Shown: positions 19,430 through 30,000 of the stretch, one piece after another
How the letters are laid out: every line of letters starts with the position of its first letter
Position numbering within the stretch: position 1 is the first letter of the stretch
NCBI GenBank assembly: GCA_937141935.1
Contig: CAKZQS010000011.1
Span: 1-43,332 of the forward strand
DNA: 43,332 bases
Origin: an uncultured Ectothiorhodospiraceae bacterium
GTDB lineage: Bacteria > Pseudomonadota > Gammaproteobacteria > Nevskiales > Oceanococcaceae
Direction of reading: 5' to 3'
Made by a program: the position numbers and the translations under genes
Notes under the pieces: model-generated
Database searches by the model: none
Told to the model about the DNA's origin: nothing
What the model saw: only the letters and a program-made list of their open reading frames with translations

Positions 19430-20828
19430 GGAGCGGCATGCTAGCAGCGTCGCGCGCGCGCGGCCCCGGCCCTCGGGCGGCGAGCTGCTGCGCCTGGCCT
19501 GGCCGCTGATGCTGGCGCAGATGGCCTTTCTGGGCATGAGCGCCGTCGACACCTGGGTCGCGGGCCAGTACTCGGCGATCACGCTGGCCGGCGTGGGCCT
19601 GGGCGCCTCGGTCACGATGGTCGGTTTCTCGCTGCTGCTGGGCATTGGCCTGGCCGTGGCGCCGGCCGTGTCGCGGCAGATCGGGGCCGGAACGCCGCAG
19701 GCGCGGATCGGCGCCTGGGTGCGCGGCGCGCTGACCCGCAGCATCTGGCTGTGGACCGGGCTGATGCTGCTGTTGCAGCTGCTGGCCGGGCCGCTGGCGC
19801 GGGCCATCGCGCCGGAGCCCGCGGTGGCGGCGGAACTGGCGGCCTACCTGCGCTGGGCCACGCTGGGCTATCCGCTGGTCGGCGTGTTTTTCGTGCTGCG
19901 CAATGTCATCGAGGCGCATTCCATCTCGCGGCCGGTCATGGTCTGGGGCCTGGCGGCCCTGTGCCTGAATCTGCCGCTGGATCTGGCCTTCGTCTACGGC
20001 TGGGGCCCGTTGCCGGAGATGGGCGCGGCCGGCTGCGGCCTGGCCACCAGCCTGATCCACGCGCTGCTGGGTCTGGGCCTGCTGGCCACGCTGCGCCTGC
20101 ACCCGGCCACCCGCCTCTTGCCCTTGGCGGCGGGGGCGGAAAGCCCGAGCGGCGCGCGCGAGATGCTGCGCCAGGGCCTGCCCATCGGCCTGGCGCTCGT
20201 CGCCGAGACCGGGCTCTTCGCGCTGGGCGGGCTGCTGATGGCGCGCTACGGCACCGCGGCGCTGGGCGCGCATCACATCGTCGTCACGCTGTCGGCGCTG
20301 GGTTTCATGCTGCAGGTGGGCATCGGCCAGGCCACGGCGGTGCTGATCGGCCGGGCACTTGGCCGCGGGAACGCGGCCGAGCTGCGCGCCGCCGCGGTGG
20401 CCGGTCTGCGGCTGTGCCTGGCGCTGGCGCTGGTGGTCGCGCTGATCTATGGCGGCCTGGGCCGGCTGCTGATCGCGCAGTTCAGCCGCGATGTCGAGGT
20501 CCAGGCCATCGGCGCCGCCTTCATGGGCTGGGCCGCGCTGTTTCATGTTTTCGATGCGCTGCAGGCGCTGCACGCCGCGGCGCTACGCGGCGTGCGCGAC
20601 ACGGCCGCGGTGATGCGCCGTACGCTATGCGCCTACATGCTGGTGGGCGCGCCGCTGATGCTGGCCCTGGCGCTGGCCGGCCAGCCTGCCGACCGCGCGA
20701 TCTGGGGGCCGATCACGTTGGCGCTGGCGGTGGCCGCGGCGCTGCTGATGCAGCGCTTCTGGCCGCGGCTGGACCAGGTGCTGCCCCCGAATCCCGACCC
20801 CCACCCGAAGCCGGAGCCACGCCCATGA
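19428..20828 (+). CDS. MATE family efflux transporter (NorM-like)
   Basis: A 466-residue inner membrane protein with about twelve hydrophobic helices in two similar halves. GELLRLAWPLMLAQMAFLGMSAVDTWVAGQYSA near the start and the second-half ETGLFALGGLLMARYGTAALGAHHIV are MATE signatures. Such pumps expel cationic drugs or metabolites using Na+ or H+. GGAGGG at 19418-19423 is a short distance before the ATG at 19428, and no better start is seen. The gene is followed by msrC with a four-base overlap. A Pro/Glu/Asp-rich tail ends the protein. Confidence 0.92.
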   Translation: MERHASSVARARPRPSGGELLRLAWPLMLAQMAFLGMSAVDTWVAGQYSAITLAGVGLGASVTMVGFSLLLGIGLAVAPAVSRQIGAGTPQARIGAWVRGALTRSIWLWTGLMLLLQLLAGPLARAIAPEPAVAAELAAYLRWATLGYPLVGVFFVLRNVIEAHSISRPVMVWGLAALCLNLPLDLAFVYGWGPLPEMGAAGCGLATSLIHALLGLGLLATLRLHPATRLLPLAAGAESPSGAREMLRQGLPIGLALVAETGLFALGGLLMARYGTAALGAHHIVVTLSALGFMLQVGIGQATAVLIGRALGRGNAAELRAAAVAGLRLCLALALVVALIYGGLGRLLIAQFSRDVEVQAIGAAFMGWAALFHVFDALQALHAAALRGVRDTAAVMRRTLCAYMLVGAPLMLALALAGQPADRAIWGPITLALAVAAALLMQRFWPRLDQVLPPNPDPHPKPEPRP

Positions 20829-21286
20829 CCCCGACCTGGATGCCGCAGCTGCGCGCACAGGCCCAAGCCCTGTTCGCGGGCGAAACGGATTTTTTGGCCA
20901 ATGCCGCCAACCTGGCCGCGCTGTGCTGGCTCGAGTGGCCGGACATCAACTGGGTCGGGCTGTACCGGCGGGTGGGGGACGAGTTGCGGCTGGGGCCCTT
21001 CCAGGGCCTGCCGGCCTGCACCCGCATCCCCTGGGGGCAGGGCGTGTGTGGCACGGCCGCGGCGCAGCGGCGCACGCTGGTTGTGCCCGATGTGCACGCC
21101 TTCCCCGGGCATATCGCCTGCGACGGCCGCAGTCGATCGGAGCTGGTGGTGCCGATCATCCGTGGCCCGCGCCTGCTCGGCGTACTGGATTTCGACAGCA
21201 TGCGCCCGGCGCGCTTTGGCGGCGCCGAGGCGCGGCTGGCTGAGGAGCTGGCCGCCCTGCTGGTCGGCGCCAGCCGGCCCGACTGA
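20825..21286 (+). CDS. msrC: Free methionine-(R)-sulfoxide reductase, GAF type
   Basis: A 153-residue GAF-domain enzyme that reduces free methionine-R-sulfoxide with thioredoxin. The conserved three Cys are present at 65, 75 and 99 (in ACTRIPWGQGVCGTAA and DVHAFPGHIACD). Their spacing of 10 and 24 equals that of Cys84, Cys94 and Cys118 in E. coli fRMsr (YebR). GVLDFDS near the end is also typical. The ATG overlaps the MATE stop (ATGA), so the two are probably translated together. This is a cytoplasmic oxidative-stress repair enzyme. Confidence 0.92.
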   Translation: MTPTWMPQLRAQAQALFAGETDFLANAANLAALCWLEWPDINWVGLYRRVGDELRLGPFQGLPACTRIPWGQGVCGTAAAQRRTLVVPDVHAFPGHIACDGRSRSELVVPIIRGPRLLGVLDFDSMRPARFGGAEARLAEELAALLVGASRPD

Positions 21287-21441
21287 GGCGGGCGGCCGCC
21301 GCTCGGCCGCTGCCGGGCCCGCGCGGGTGGCCGCGGCGCCGGCGCTGAGCCTGCCCCGGACCTTGGCGCTGCCGCGCGCAGGCCCGCCGGGTACACTGCG
21401 CGCCCGGCGGCCGCGCCTGGGCCGCAACACCGGAGTCGTCC

Positions 21442-23130
21442 ATGAGCGCCAATCGTCGCAGCCAGACCATCACCGCGGGTGATGCCCGTTCGCCCAACCG
21501 CGCCATGCTGCGCGCCGTGGGTTTCACCGACGCGGACTTTGCCAAGCCCATCGTCGGTATCGCCAACGGCCATTCGACGATGAACCCCTGCAATGCCGGC
21601 CTGGGCCCGCTGGCCGAGCGTGCGGCCGTGGCCATCAAGGCCGCCGGCGGCATGCCGCAGATGTTCGGCTTCCCCACGGTCACCGACGGCATCTCGATGG
21701 GCACCGAAGGCATGAAGTTCTCGCTGGTGTCGCGGGAGGTCATCGCCGACGCCATCGAGACCAGCGTGCAGAGCCAGTGGATGGACGGCGTGCTTTGCGT
21801 CGGCGGCTGCGACAAGAACATGCCCGGCAGCATGATCGCGCTGGCGCGCATGAACGTGCCCGGCATCTTCTGCTACGGCGGCACGATCAAGCCCGGCTGC
21901 TGGAAGGGCGAGGACCTGACCATCGTCTCGACCTTCGAGGCGGTCGGCGCCAAGAGCGCCGGCAAGATGAGCGACGAGGACTTCGACGGCATCGAGCGCA
22001 ATGCCTGCCCCAGCTTCGGCGCCTGCGGCGGCATGTACACCGCCAACACGATGTCCTCCTCCTTCGAGGCCCTGGGCATGAGCCTGCTCGGCGCCTCGCA
22101 GATCGCCAACCCCGACCCGGCGATGGGCGATGCCGTGTCCCGTGCGGCCGAGGTGCTGGTGCGCGCCGTCGAGGCCAACCTGCGCCCGCGCGACATCATC
22201 AGCCGCGAGTCGATCGAGAACGCGGTGGCCGTGGTGATGGCGACCGGCGGCTCGACCAACGCCGTGCTGCATTACCTGGCCATCGCCCATGCCGCGGGCG
22301 TGGAGTGGTCGCTGGACGACTTCGAGCGGGTGCGCCAGCGCACGCCCGTGCTGTGCGACCTCAAGCCCTCCGGCCGCTTCGTGGCGGTGGACCTGCACCG
22401 GGCCGGCGGCGTGCCGCAGGTGCTCAAGATCCTGCTGGAGGCCGGCCTGGTGCACGGCGACTGCATGACGATCACCGGCCGCACGCTGGCCGAAGAACTG
22501 GCCGAGGTGCCGGCGCAGCCGCGTGCGGACCAGGAGGTCATTCGCCCGATCGACCGGCCGATGTACGAGCAGGGCCACCTGGCGATCCTGCGCGGCAACC
22601 TGGCCCCGGCCGGCGCCGTGGCCAAGATCACCGGCCTCAAAAACCCGCAGATCACCGGCCCGGCAAGGGTCTTCGACAGCGAGGACGATGCGATGGCGGC
22701 GATTCTGGATGACCGCATCCAGGCCGGCGACGTGCTGGTGATCCGCTACGAGGGGCCCAAGGGCGGGCCGGGCATGCGCGAGATGCTGGCGCCGACCTCG
22801 GCGATCATCGGCAAGGGTTTGGGCGAGTCGGTGGGCTTCATCACCGATGGCCGCTTCTCCGGCGGCACCTGGGGCATGGTGGTCGGCCACGTGGCGCCCG
22901 AGGCCGCCGTGGGCGGGCCGATTGCGCTGCTGCGCGAGGGCGACATGGTCACCATCGACGCCCGCAGCCAGAAGATCGAGGTGGCGCTCAGCGATGCCGA
23001 GCTGGCCGAGCGGCGCATGGCCTGGGAGCCGCCGGCGCCGCGCCACACCCGCGGTGTGCTGGGCAAGTTCGCGCGGCTGGTGTCCTGCGCCAGCGAGGGC
23101 GCGGTTACCGATCCGACCCGGCAGGGTTAA
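21442..23130 (+). CDS. ilvD: Dihydroxy-acid dehydratase
   Basis: A 562-residue iron-sulfur dehydratase of valine and isoleucine (and pantothenate) synthesis, in the IlvD/Edd family. The three cluster Cys are visible: Cys50 ([10 protein letters not shown]), Cys123 ([11 protein letters not shown]) and Cys195 ([18 protein letters not shown]). This fits the [2Fe-2S] class of about 560 residues. The C-terminus has [19 protein letters not shown]. Upstream (21392-21397) is TACACT, a possible -10 box without a clear -35. Its last 26 bases overlap the convergent histidine kinase gene. Confidence 0.97.
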   Translation: MSANRRSQTITAGDARSPNRAMLRAVGFTDADFAKPIVGIANGHSTMNPCNAGLGPLAERAAVAIKAAGGMPQMFGFPTVTDGISMGTEGMKFSLVSREVIADAIETSVQSQWMDGVLCVGGCDKNMPGSMIALARMNVPGIFCYGGTIKPGCWKGEDLTIVSTFEAVGAKSAGKMSDEDFDGIERNACPSFGACGGMYTANTMSSSFEALGMSLLGASQIANPDPAMGDAVSRAAEVLVRAVEANLRPRDIISRESIENAVAVVMATGGSTNAVLHYLAIAHAAGVEWSLDDFERVRQRTPVLCDLKPSGRFVAVDLHRAGGVPQVLKILLEAGLVHGDCMTITGRTLAEELAEVPAQPRADQEVIRPIDRPMYEQGHLAILRGNLAPAGAVAKITGLKNPQITGPARVFDSEDDAMAAILDDRIQAGDVLVIRYEGPKGGPGMREMLAPTSAIIGKGLGESVGFITDGRFSGGTWGMVVGHVAPEAAVGGPIALLREGDMVTIDARSQKIEVALSDAELAERRMAWEPPAPRHTRGVLGKFARLVSCASEGAVTDPTRQG

Positions 23131-26100
23131 GCACGTCGGCGCGGCCGCTGGCCAGCAGCCGGTTGATCGCCTCGGGCTCGGCCGGCTTGACCAGGTGGGC
23201 GTCAAAGCCCGCCTCGCGGCTGCGCCGCTTGTCCTCGGGCTGACCCCAGCCGCTTAGCGCCACCAGTTCGACCTTGCTGCCCCAGGGGCGGCTGCGGATC
23301 TGCCGCGCCGCCTCGTAGCCGTCCATGCGTGGCATGCCCAGGTCCATCAGGATGATCTCGGGCCGGAAGCCGTCGGCCACGCGCACCGCCTCGGCGCCAT
23401 CGGCCGCCAGCCGCACCTGGTGCCCGGCCGCCTCGACCACCAGCGCCAGCATCTCGGCCGCACCGACGTTGTCATCGGCGATCAGCACGCGGCGCGGCTC
23501 GCCGGCGATCGGTTGCGCCGGCGCCTCGTCGGCCTGGGGCGCCGCCGGCTTGGGGGGCGGCGCCAGCGGCAGCCACACGCCAAAGGTACTGCCGCGGTTG
23601 CGCCCCTCGCTGTGCACATCAATGCGGCCGCCGTGCAGCTCGATCAGCGACTTGACCAGCGTCAGGCCGATGCCCAGGCCGGCCTCGCCGCCCTTGAGCG
23701 GCTGACCCAGCTGGGCGAACATTTCAAAGATGCGCTGGCGCTCCTCGGCGGGGATGCCTATGCCGTTGTCCTGCACCGCCATGCGCACGCCATCCTCCTC
23801 GCGGGACACCTCCAGCACGATGTAGCCGCCGTTGGGGGTGTATTTGGCCGCGTTGTTGAGCAGGTTGGACAGGATCTGCGCCAGCCGATGCGGGTCGGCA
23901 CGCAACGCGATGTCGGCCTCGGGGAAGTTCACCTTCAGCGTGTGGCCGCGCTCGTCGATCACCGGCCTGGAGGCCGCCACGGCATCGTCCACCACCTCGC
24001 GCAGCTCCACCGCCTGCGAGCGCAGCTCCAGCTTGCCGCGGGTGATGCGCGACACGTCCAGCAGGTCGTCGATCAGCGCGACCAGTTGCTGCACCTGGCG
24101 CTCCATGACGCCATAGGCCGTCTGCCGCTTGGCCGCATCGTCGTCCGCGAGGCGCAGCACCTCCAGGCCGGTGCGAATCGGTGCCAGCGGGTTGCGCAGC
24201 TCGTGGGCCAGCGTGGCCAGGAATTCGTCCTTGCGCCGGTCGGCCTCGCGCAGCGCGGCGTAGAGCTGGGCATTATCCAGCGCGATGGCCGCGCGGCTGG
24301 CCAGGTTCAGCGCCATTTCCAGGTCGGCCTCGCCATAGCGCTTGCCCGCATCGCCGCTGGCGAAGGTGATGGCCCCGAGCAGGCGGCCGTGGCTGGCCAC
24401 GGGCACGGTGATCTGCGATTCCAGGCCGATGGCGCGCAGGGCGCGGCGCAGGCCGGCATCCGGCGTCATTGCCTCCAGCGTCGGCTCGTCGACCACCCGC
24501 AGCAGTTCGGATTCGCCGCTGGCCATCACCCGGCCGGCGCCGTGCGGGTCCCCGGCGCTGATCGGCCAGCGCTCGCGCAGCGTCAGCAGGGCGCGCCGCC
24601 AGGCGGTGTCGCGGTGGCTGACTGCCATCAGCTCGGCGCGCTCCAGCGCGCCGTCTTCGGGCAGCAGGTGGATCGTGCACCAGTCGGCGAACTCGGGCAC
24701 CGCGCTGGCGGCGACGCGTTGCAGCGTGCTGCGGGCGTCGGTCAGGTCGGTCAGCTCGGCGCTGGCCGTGGCCAGGAAGCGGGCGCGGTGCTCGGCGGTC
24801 TTGGTCTCGTGGATGTCGGTGGCGGTGCCATACCAGGTGGCGTCCTCGGCCTCGCCGGCGCGGCTGGCACGCACGACGAACCAGCGGTATTCGCCATGCC
24901 GGCTGCGAAAACGCACCTCGATGGCAAAGTTGCGCTGCTCGCGGATGGCGCCGGCCAGTTCGCCGAAATAGCGCTCGCGGTCGTCCGGGTGCACCACCTC
25001 GCGAAAGCGACCGGCCTGACGGGGGTCGCTGGGCATGCCGGTGTAGGTCTGCCAGTGCTCGTTGAGGTAGGTCAGCCGGCCTTGCGCGTCGGCGATGCCG
25101 ACCAGCTGCGGCACCACATCGGCCAGCATGCGAAAGCGCGCCTCGCTGGCGCGCAACCGGGCTTCGGCCTGGCGCCGGTCGGTAATGTCGCGCAGGTAGC
25201 CGGTGAACAGCACCCGCCCGTGCGGGGCGTGGCGCACGATGCTCAGCTCGGCGGGGAACTCATGGCCCTTGGCATGCAGCGCCGGCAGCTCCAGCCGCTG
25301 ACCCAGCACGCGGGATTCGCCGCTGGCCAGATGCCGGTCCAGGCCCTGGCTGTGCGCATCGCGCAGCCGCTCTGGGATGATCAGGTCGGCCAGCGGCTGG
25401 CCGATGACGTCCGCGCTGCGGTGCCCGAGGATCTGCTCGGCGGCGGGGTTGAACTCGACGATCAGGCCCTCGCCGTCCATCGTGACGATGGCGTCGAGCG
25501 CCGCGCCGATGATGGCGGCCTTGCGTGCCTCGCTGTCCTGCACCGCCCGTTCGGCGGCGCGGCGGGCGGTCACGTCGCGGAACACCAGCACGCTGCCCAT
25601 CAGCGTGCCGTCCTCGCGGCGGATCGGGGCGGCGCTCTCGTCGATGGGGGTTTGCCGGCCGTCGCGATGCAGCAGCACCGTGTGCTTGCTCAGTCCGCCG
25701 ATGTAGCCCTCGTGCAGCACCCGCAGCGCCGGGTTGGGTGCCGGCTCCTTGCTGGCCTCGTCGATGATGCGGAAGACCTCGTCCAGCGGCCGGCCGCGGC
25801 TCTGCGCGTCGGACCAGCCGGTCAGGCGCTCGGCGACCGGGTTCACGCTGCTGACGCGGCCCTCCACGTCGGTGGTGATCACCGCGTCGCCGATGCTGGC
25901 CAGGGTGGTATGCAGCCACTCGTGCTGGCGGCGCAGCGCCGACTGCGCCGCGCGCCGTTGCTGCTCGGCCATGTGCAGCAGCCCGGCAAAGCGGTAGACC
26001 AGGCCCGCCGCCAGCGTGATCCCGAGGATCACGACGAAGGCCAGGGCCGTGCGCGGGTCGGCCAGCTGCAGGCTGATCAGCAGCGAGGCCCCGAGCCCGA

Positions 26101-26809
26101 TCAGCAACAAGGTGGCAATGACCGCCGGCAGCAGCTGGCGCACCAGCAGCCCGCCCAGCGAGCGCCAGCGCAGCGCCGCGATCGGCCCCGCCTGTGGCCG
26201 CAGCAGCAAGGTGCCGGCGCCGAGCAGGGCGAAGGTCAGCGTCGTGTGCAGCGCCATGCGCGTGTAAAAGGTCAGGCCGCTGAGTTGCTCGACCCCGTAG
26301 GCGTAGCCGGCCAGCGAGAACAGCGTCAGCAGCAGCGTGGCGATGGCCAGCCATTGCGCCTGCGCCGGCCGCCGCGTCACCACCAGCAGCGCCGCGGCCG
26401 CGAAGACAAAGCCCAGGGCGGTCAACGGCGACATGCGCCCGGGGTGCGAGGTGCCGGTGGCGTCGGGGTGCTCGTGGACCAGGACCTCGTCGATCAGCAG
26501 ATCCAGGCCCAGCGCGTACTCCAGCAGCGTCAGCAAGGCCAGCAGCAGCACGGCCGCGGCCACCGTCTGCACCAGCGGACCGAGCCGGCGCTGGGCGGCC
26601 GCCGCCAGCGCCAGGCCCAGGAGCAGAAAGGCCGCGGCGGAGTTGGCCTTCATGCTGACCTGCCCGGGGATGACTTCGGTGAGCGCCGGCAGGTTGAAGA
26701 ACCAGCCGCACAGCACCGTCAGACCGAAGGCGGCGGTCAGCAGGCCCAGGAGCACGGACGCCCGCTGCGCGCCCGTTATCGCGCGCGGCATGACCCCCAC
26801 CGGCTCCAT
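23105..26809 (-). CDS. Membrane hybrid histidine kinase with three PAS, GAF and receiver domains
   Basis: A 1,234-residue sensor. About eight membrane helices fill residues 17-277, with a periplasmic-side or loop motif [18 protein letters not shown]. Three PAS domains follow (about 297-420, 425-555, 556-680), then a GAF domain (about 690-850). The HisKA domain has phosphoacceptor His869 in [11 protein letters not shown]. The ATPase has [30 protein letters not shown] and [15 protein letters not shown] receiver has acidic Asp1112/Asp1113 and phospho-Asp1156 in [11 protein letters not shown], with Lys in LVKPAE. No response-regulator gene is adjacent, so output probably passes through a remote partner. 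The ATG at 26809 follows GGAG by 11 bases; ATG at 26791 is an alternative. It overlaps ilvD tail to tail. Confidence 0.93.
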   Translation of the reverse strand: MEPVGVMPRAITGAQRASVLLGLLTAAFGLTVLCGWFFNLPALTEVIPGQVSMKANSAAAFLLLGLALAAAAQRRLGPLVQTVAAAVLLLALLTLLEYALGLDLLIDEVLVHEHPDATGTSHPGRMSPLTALGFVFAAAALLVVTRRPAQAQWLAIATLLLTLFSLAGYAYGVEQLSGLTFYTRMALHTTLTFALLGAGTLLLRPQAGPIAALRWRSLGGLLVRQLLPAVIATLLLIGLGASLLISLQLADPRTALAFVVILGITLAAGLVYRFAGLLHMAEQQRRAAQSALRRQHEWLHTTLASIGDAVITTDVEGRVSSVNPVAERLTGWSDAQSRGRPLDEVFRIIDEASKEPAPNPALRVLHEGYIGGLSKHTVLLHRDGRQTPIDESAAPIRREDGTLMGSVLVFRDVTARRAAERAVQDSEARKAAIIGAALDAIVTMDGEGLIVEFNPAAEQILGHRSADVIGQPLADLIIPERLRDAHSQGLDRHLASGESRVLGQRLELPALHAKGHEFPAELSIVRHAPHGRVLFTGYLRDITDRRQAEARLRASEARFRMLADVVPQLVGIADAQGRLTYLNEHWQTYTGMPSDPRQAGRFREVVHPDDRERYFGELAGAIREQRNFAIEVRFRSRHGEYRWFVVRASRAGEAEDATWYGTATDIHETKTAEHRARFLATASAELTDLTDARSTLQRVAASAVPEFADWCTIHLLPEDGALERAELMAVSHRDTAWRRALLTLRERWPISAGDPHGAGRVMASGESELLRVVDEPTLEAMTPDAGLRRALRAIGLESQITVPVASHGRLLGAITFASGDAGKRYGEADLEMALNLASRAAIALDNAQLYAALREADRRKDEFLATLAHELRNPLAPIRTGLEVLRLADDDAAKRQTAYGVMERQVQQLVALIDDLLDVSRITRGKLELRSQAVELREVVDDAVAASRPVIDERGHTLKVNFPEADIALRADPHRLAQILSNLLNNAAKYTPNGGYIVLEVSREEDGVRMAVQDNGIGIPAEERQRIFEMFAQLGQPLKGGEAGLGIGLTLVKSLIELHGGRIDVHSEGRNRGSTFGVWLPLAPPPKPAAPQADEAPAQPIAGEPRRVLIADDNVGAAEMLALVVEAAGHQVRLAADGAEAVRVADGFRPEIILMDLGMPRMDGYEAARQIRSRPWGSKVELVALSGWGQPEDKRRSREAGFDAHLVKPAEPEAINRLLASGRADVLNPAGSDR

Positions 26810-26920
26810 TGCATGCGCGACTCCAGCTGTCGCCTTGAAGACCGCACACGATAGCGCGGTGCGGGTGGGCGCGGTGGCAGCGATGACCATGGTCACCGGC
26901 GCTGGCCGGATGCTGGGCGC

Positions 26921-26949
26921 TTGGACCACGCAGGCCAGGGGAGTAATCT
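26921..26949 (+). promoter_or_regulatory. Possible promoter of the beta-helix lipoprotein gene
   Basis: TTGGAC (26921-26926) and TAATCT (26944-26949) are exactly 17 bases apart, 68 bases before the chosen lipoprotein start, in the divergent gap after the histidine kinase gene. Hexamer matches are modest (three of six each), so spacing and position carry most of the weight. Confidence 0.35.
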
Positions 26950-27016
26950 TGGCCCACATGCTTCGATGGCCCCGCTGGGGCCGCCGCAAAGGGACGATAT
27001 GCAGGGGCAGCGTTTG

Positions 27017-30000
27017 ATGCACACGGCCGGGTCGCGCCCTCGGGGGGGCGCGCTGTTGCAACTTCGCCACTGGGGGCTGGCTCTCGCTGCCAGCCTGCTG
27101 CTGGGCGCCTGCAGCGAGCAGCCGCCGCGCGAGCCGGTGGCCGGCTCGGTGGTGAAGGGCCTGGTGGAGGGCGCCAGCGTCGAGGTCTACCGCATGGATG
27201 ACTTCGGCCAGCCACAGGGCGAGCCGATCGCCAGCGGCAGCACCGGACCCCAAGGCCGTTTCACGCTCAGCGAACTGCCGGAAGGGGGTCCCTTCTTGCT
27301 GCGGGCCTTCGGCGGCAGTTACATCGACGAGGCCGACCAGACCGGGACGCGCCGCATCTCATTCGGCCCCAACGAGGGGCTCGAGACGCTGCTGCCCGCC
27401 GGGGTCAACACGGTGGCCATCACCCCCTACTCGAACGCGCTGCTGGCCAAGATCCGCAACGAGGCCGCGGCGGATGGCACCTTCTTCGCCCGCGTCGACG
27501 GCGTGCGCGCGCTGTTCGCCGAGGCCTTTGAATTCGACGTGCTGACGACGACCCCGACCGACCCGCAGAACCCGACCGCGGGCGGCGCGGCGCGAAGCTA
27601 TGCGCTGATGCTGGGCGGCGCGGCGACCTGGCTGCACGCCGTGGCCAACGAGCTGGGCTTTGCGCAGCAGACGCCGGCGCTGATCGCGCTGCTGGTGCAG
27701 GACCTGACCGACGGGGCGCTGGATACCGCGCTGCGCGGGCAGCCCCTGAATTACCCCGGCGCGCCGGAGGGCTTCACGCTGCCGGATCTGAATGGCGCCA
27801 TCGAGCGCTTCCGCAACAACAACGACCCCCGCTACACGGGTGTCAGCGCGCCGGAAATCGACATCCCGGTGCTGGCGGCGGTGGGCGCGGTGGATCCCGC
27901 CCTGCTGCCCACGCCCAGCCCGACGCCCACTGCGACGGCCAGCCCCACGCCGACGGCGACCCCGAGCCCGACACCCACCGCGACGGCCAGCCCGACGCCC
28001 ACGCCGACCGCCACGCCGACCGCCACGCTGGCGCCGACGCCCACGGTCACGCCGACACCCACCGCCACACAGGCGCCGACGCCCACGCCAACGGCGCTGC
28101 CCACGCCGACGCCGGTCATCAACCAGCCGCCGGTCAACACCTTGCCGGCCTCGCCCTACGGTGTGGGCACCCAGTTCTCCACCCGTATCGACGGCATCGA
28201 CCTCAACGACCCCGATGCCGGGGCCGGCAATGTTCAGCTGGTGCTGTCGGTCGATGGGGGCAGCCTGTTCCTGGAATCCACCGCCAGCGGTGGGCTGCAG
28301 TCCGGCGACTTCGTGCCGGCGGGGCAGGACAGCGGCAGCACGATCACCGTGCTGGCGCCGCTGAGCCGCATCCGCACGACCCTGCAGGACCCCGATGGCG
28401 GCTTGTTCTTCGTCAACGACGATGCCCAGGCCGGCAGCTTCACGCTGACGATGAGCAGCAACGACCAGGGCAACACCGGCAGCGGTGGGGCGAAGAGCGA
28501 CACGGACACGCTGCTGCTGAGCACGACCGACGACGACAGTGACCAGTTGCCGAACTCCGACGAGGAGCGCTTCGACACCCAAAGCAACTACTGGGATACC
28601 GACGACGACCTGTTCAGCGATTTCGAGGAACTGCTGGCCGATACCGACCCGAACGATCCCGATACCGATAACGATGGCGTGCCCGATCCCTTCGATCGTT
28701 CGCCGACCAGCTTTGACGGGCCCTCCATGGTGGAGCGCAAGAGCGCGGCAGCCCCCGGGCAGACACGCAAGGTGTCCTCGGTGGCGGCCGTTGGCACGCG
28801 GGTGTTCTACGTCGACGGCGGTGCGTCCGGCGGCGGCAGCGGCCAGAGCTGGTGCGACCCGCTGGACAGCATCGCGGCCGGCCTGCAGGCCATCGGCGAC
28901 GCGCGCAGCAATGAAAGCGCCTTTGGCGAGGACTTTTACCTGCTGGTGGCGCCCGGCACCTATTTCGAAAACCTCAACATCAACGACCCGGGTCCGCTGG
29001 TCATCGTGGGCTCGCAGACCCCCACCTGCTTCCAGACGCAACGCAAGAACGGCGTCAGCAATGCGCTGGTCAGTACGGTCATCAATGGTGGCAGCGTCTT
29101 CTTCAAGTCGAGCGTGGACACCATGGCCATCAGCGACGGCGAGGTCGACCTGCACCTGCTGGAACTGCGTGGCGGCGACTACGGCCTGCGGGTGAACAGC
29201 CCCGGCAGCACCACCACGCAGGTCCGCGGCAGCTACCTCGACATCACCGACAACAACTTTGGCGGCGTGGACCTGAGCAACGCTTCGCTGGAACTGTCCT
29301 GGTGTCGCATCCGGCAGAACTCCGGCACCGGCGTGTCGGCCTTCGGCAGCACGCTGACCTTGAAGGATTGCGCGGTCAGCGGCAATGACGGAACCGGGCT
29401 GAATCTGAGCAACACCGAGGCCACGCTGCGCAACAACCTGATCAGTGCCAACACCGGCTCCGATGGCAGCGGCCTGATGGCCACGACCGACCCGGGCACG
29501 CTGCTGCTGCAGAACAACCTGGTCTATGGCAACGGCCCGCAGTTCGGCCAGGCCGCCGGCGTGCTTGTGCAAACGCAGGCCATCTGGCGCAAGGAATTCG
29601 TTGTCCTCGGCTCCCTGGTCGCGCTGGAAGGCAACACGATTGCGCTGAATGCCTCCGGCGAGCCCAGCCAGGGTCAGGACGACGACGAATTTGGCGTGGG
29701 TTTGCGCTTTGTCGTGGACCCGGACGCGCCGGTGTTCTACCAGGTCGTCAACAACATCGTCTGGGGCAATTACCAGGACTACACGCCGACTCCGACCCCG
29801 ACGCCGACACCGACGGGCTCGCCCACGCCCACGCCGACCGCGAGCCCGACTCCCGAGCCCAGCCCGACGCGCCTGCTTGAGGCCGACAACGTCTACATCG
29901 TTGAGCCCAGCACGACGCCCACGGCAAGCCCGACACCGGGGCCCGTGGAGCAGAGCATGTCGCACAACACCTTCGGGCCGGATGATGTCGACGATGTGGA

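Noticed and set aside
23420-26854. A very long open frame on the plus strand, antisense to the histidine kinase gene
   Set aside because: The minus-strand frame has clear kinase, PAS and receiver motifs. The opposite frame is Gln/Arg/His-rich with no recognisable domain and arises from high-GC codon use.
27908-28128. Regular repeats that could suggest a CRISPR array
   Set aside because: The units are six bases long and coding, without unique spacers. They translate to Thr-Pro linker sequence.
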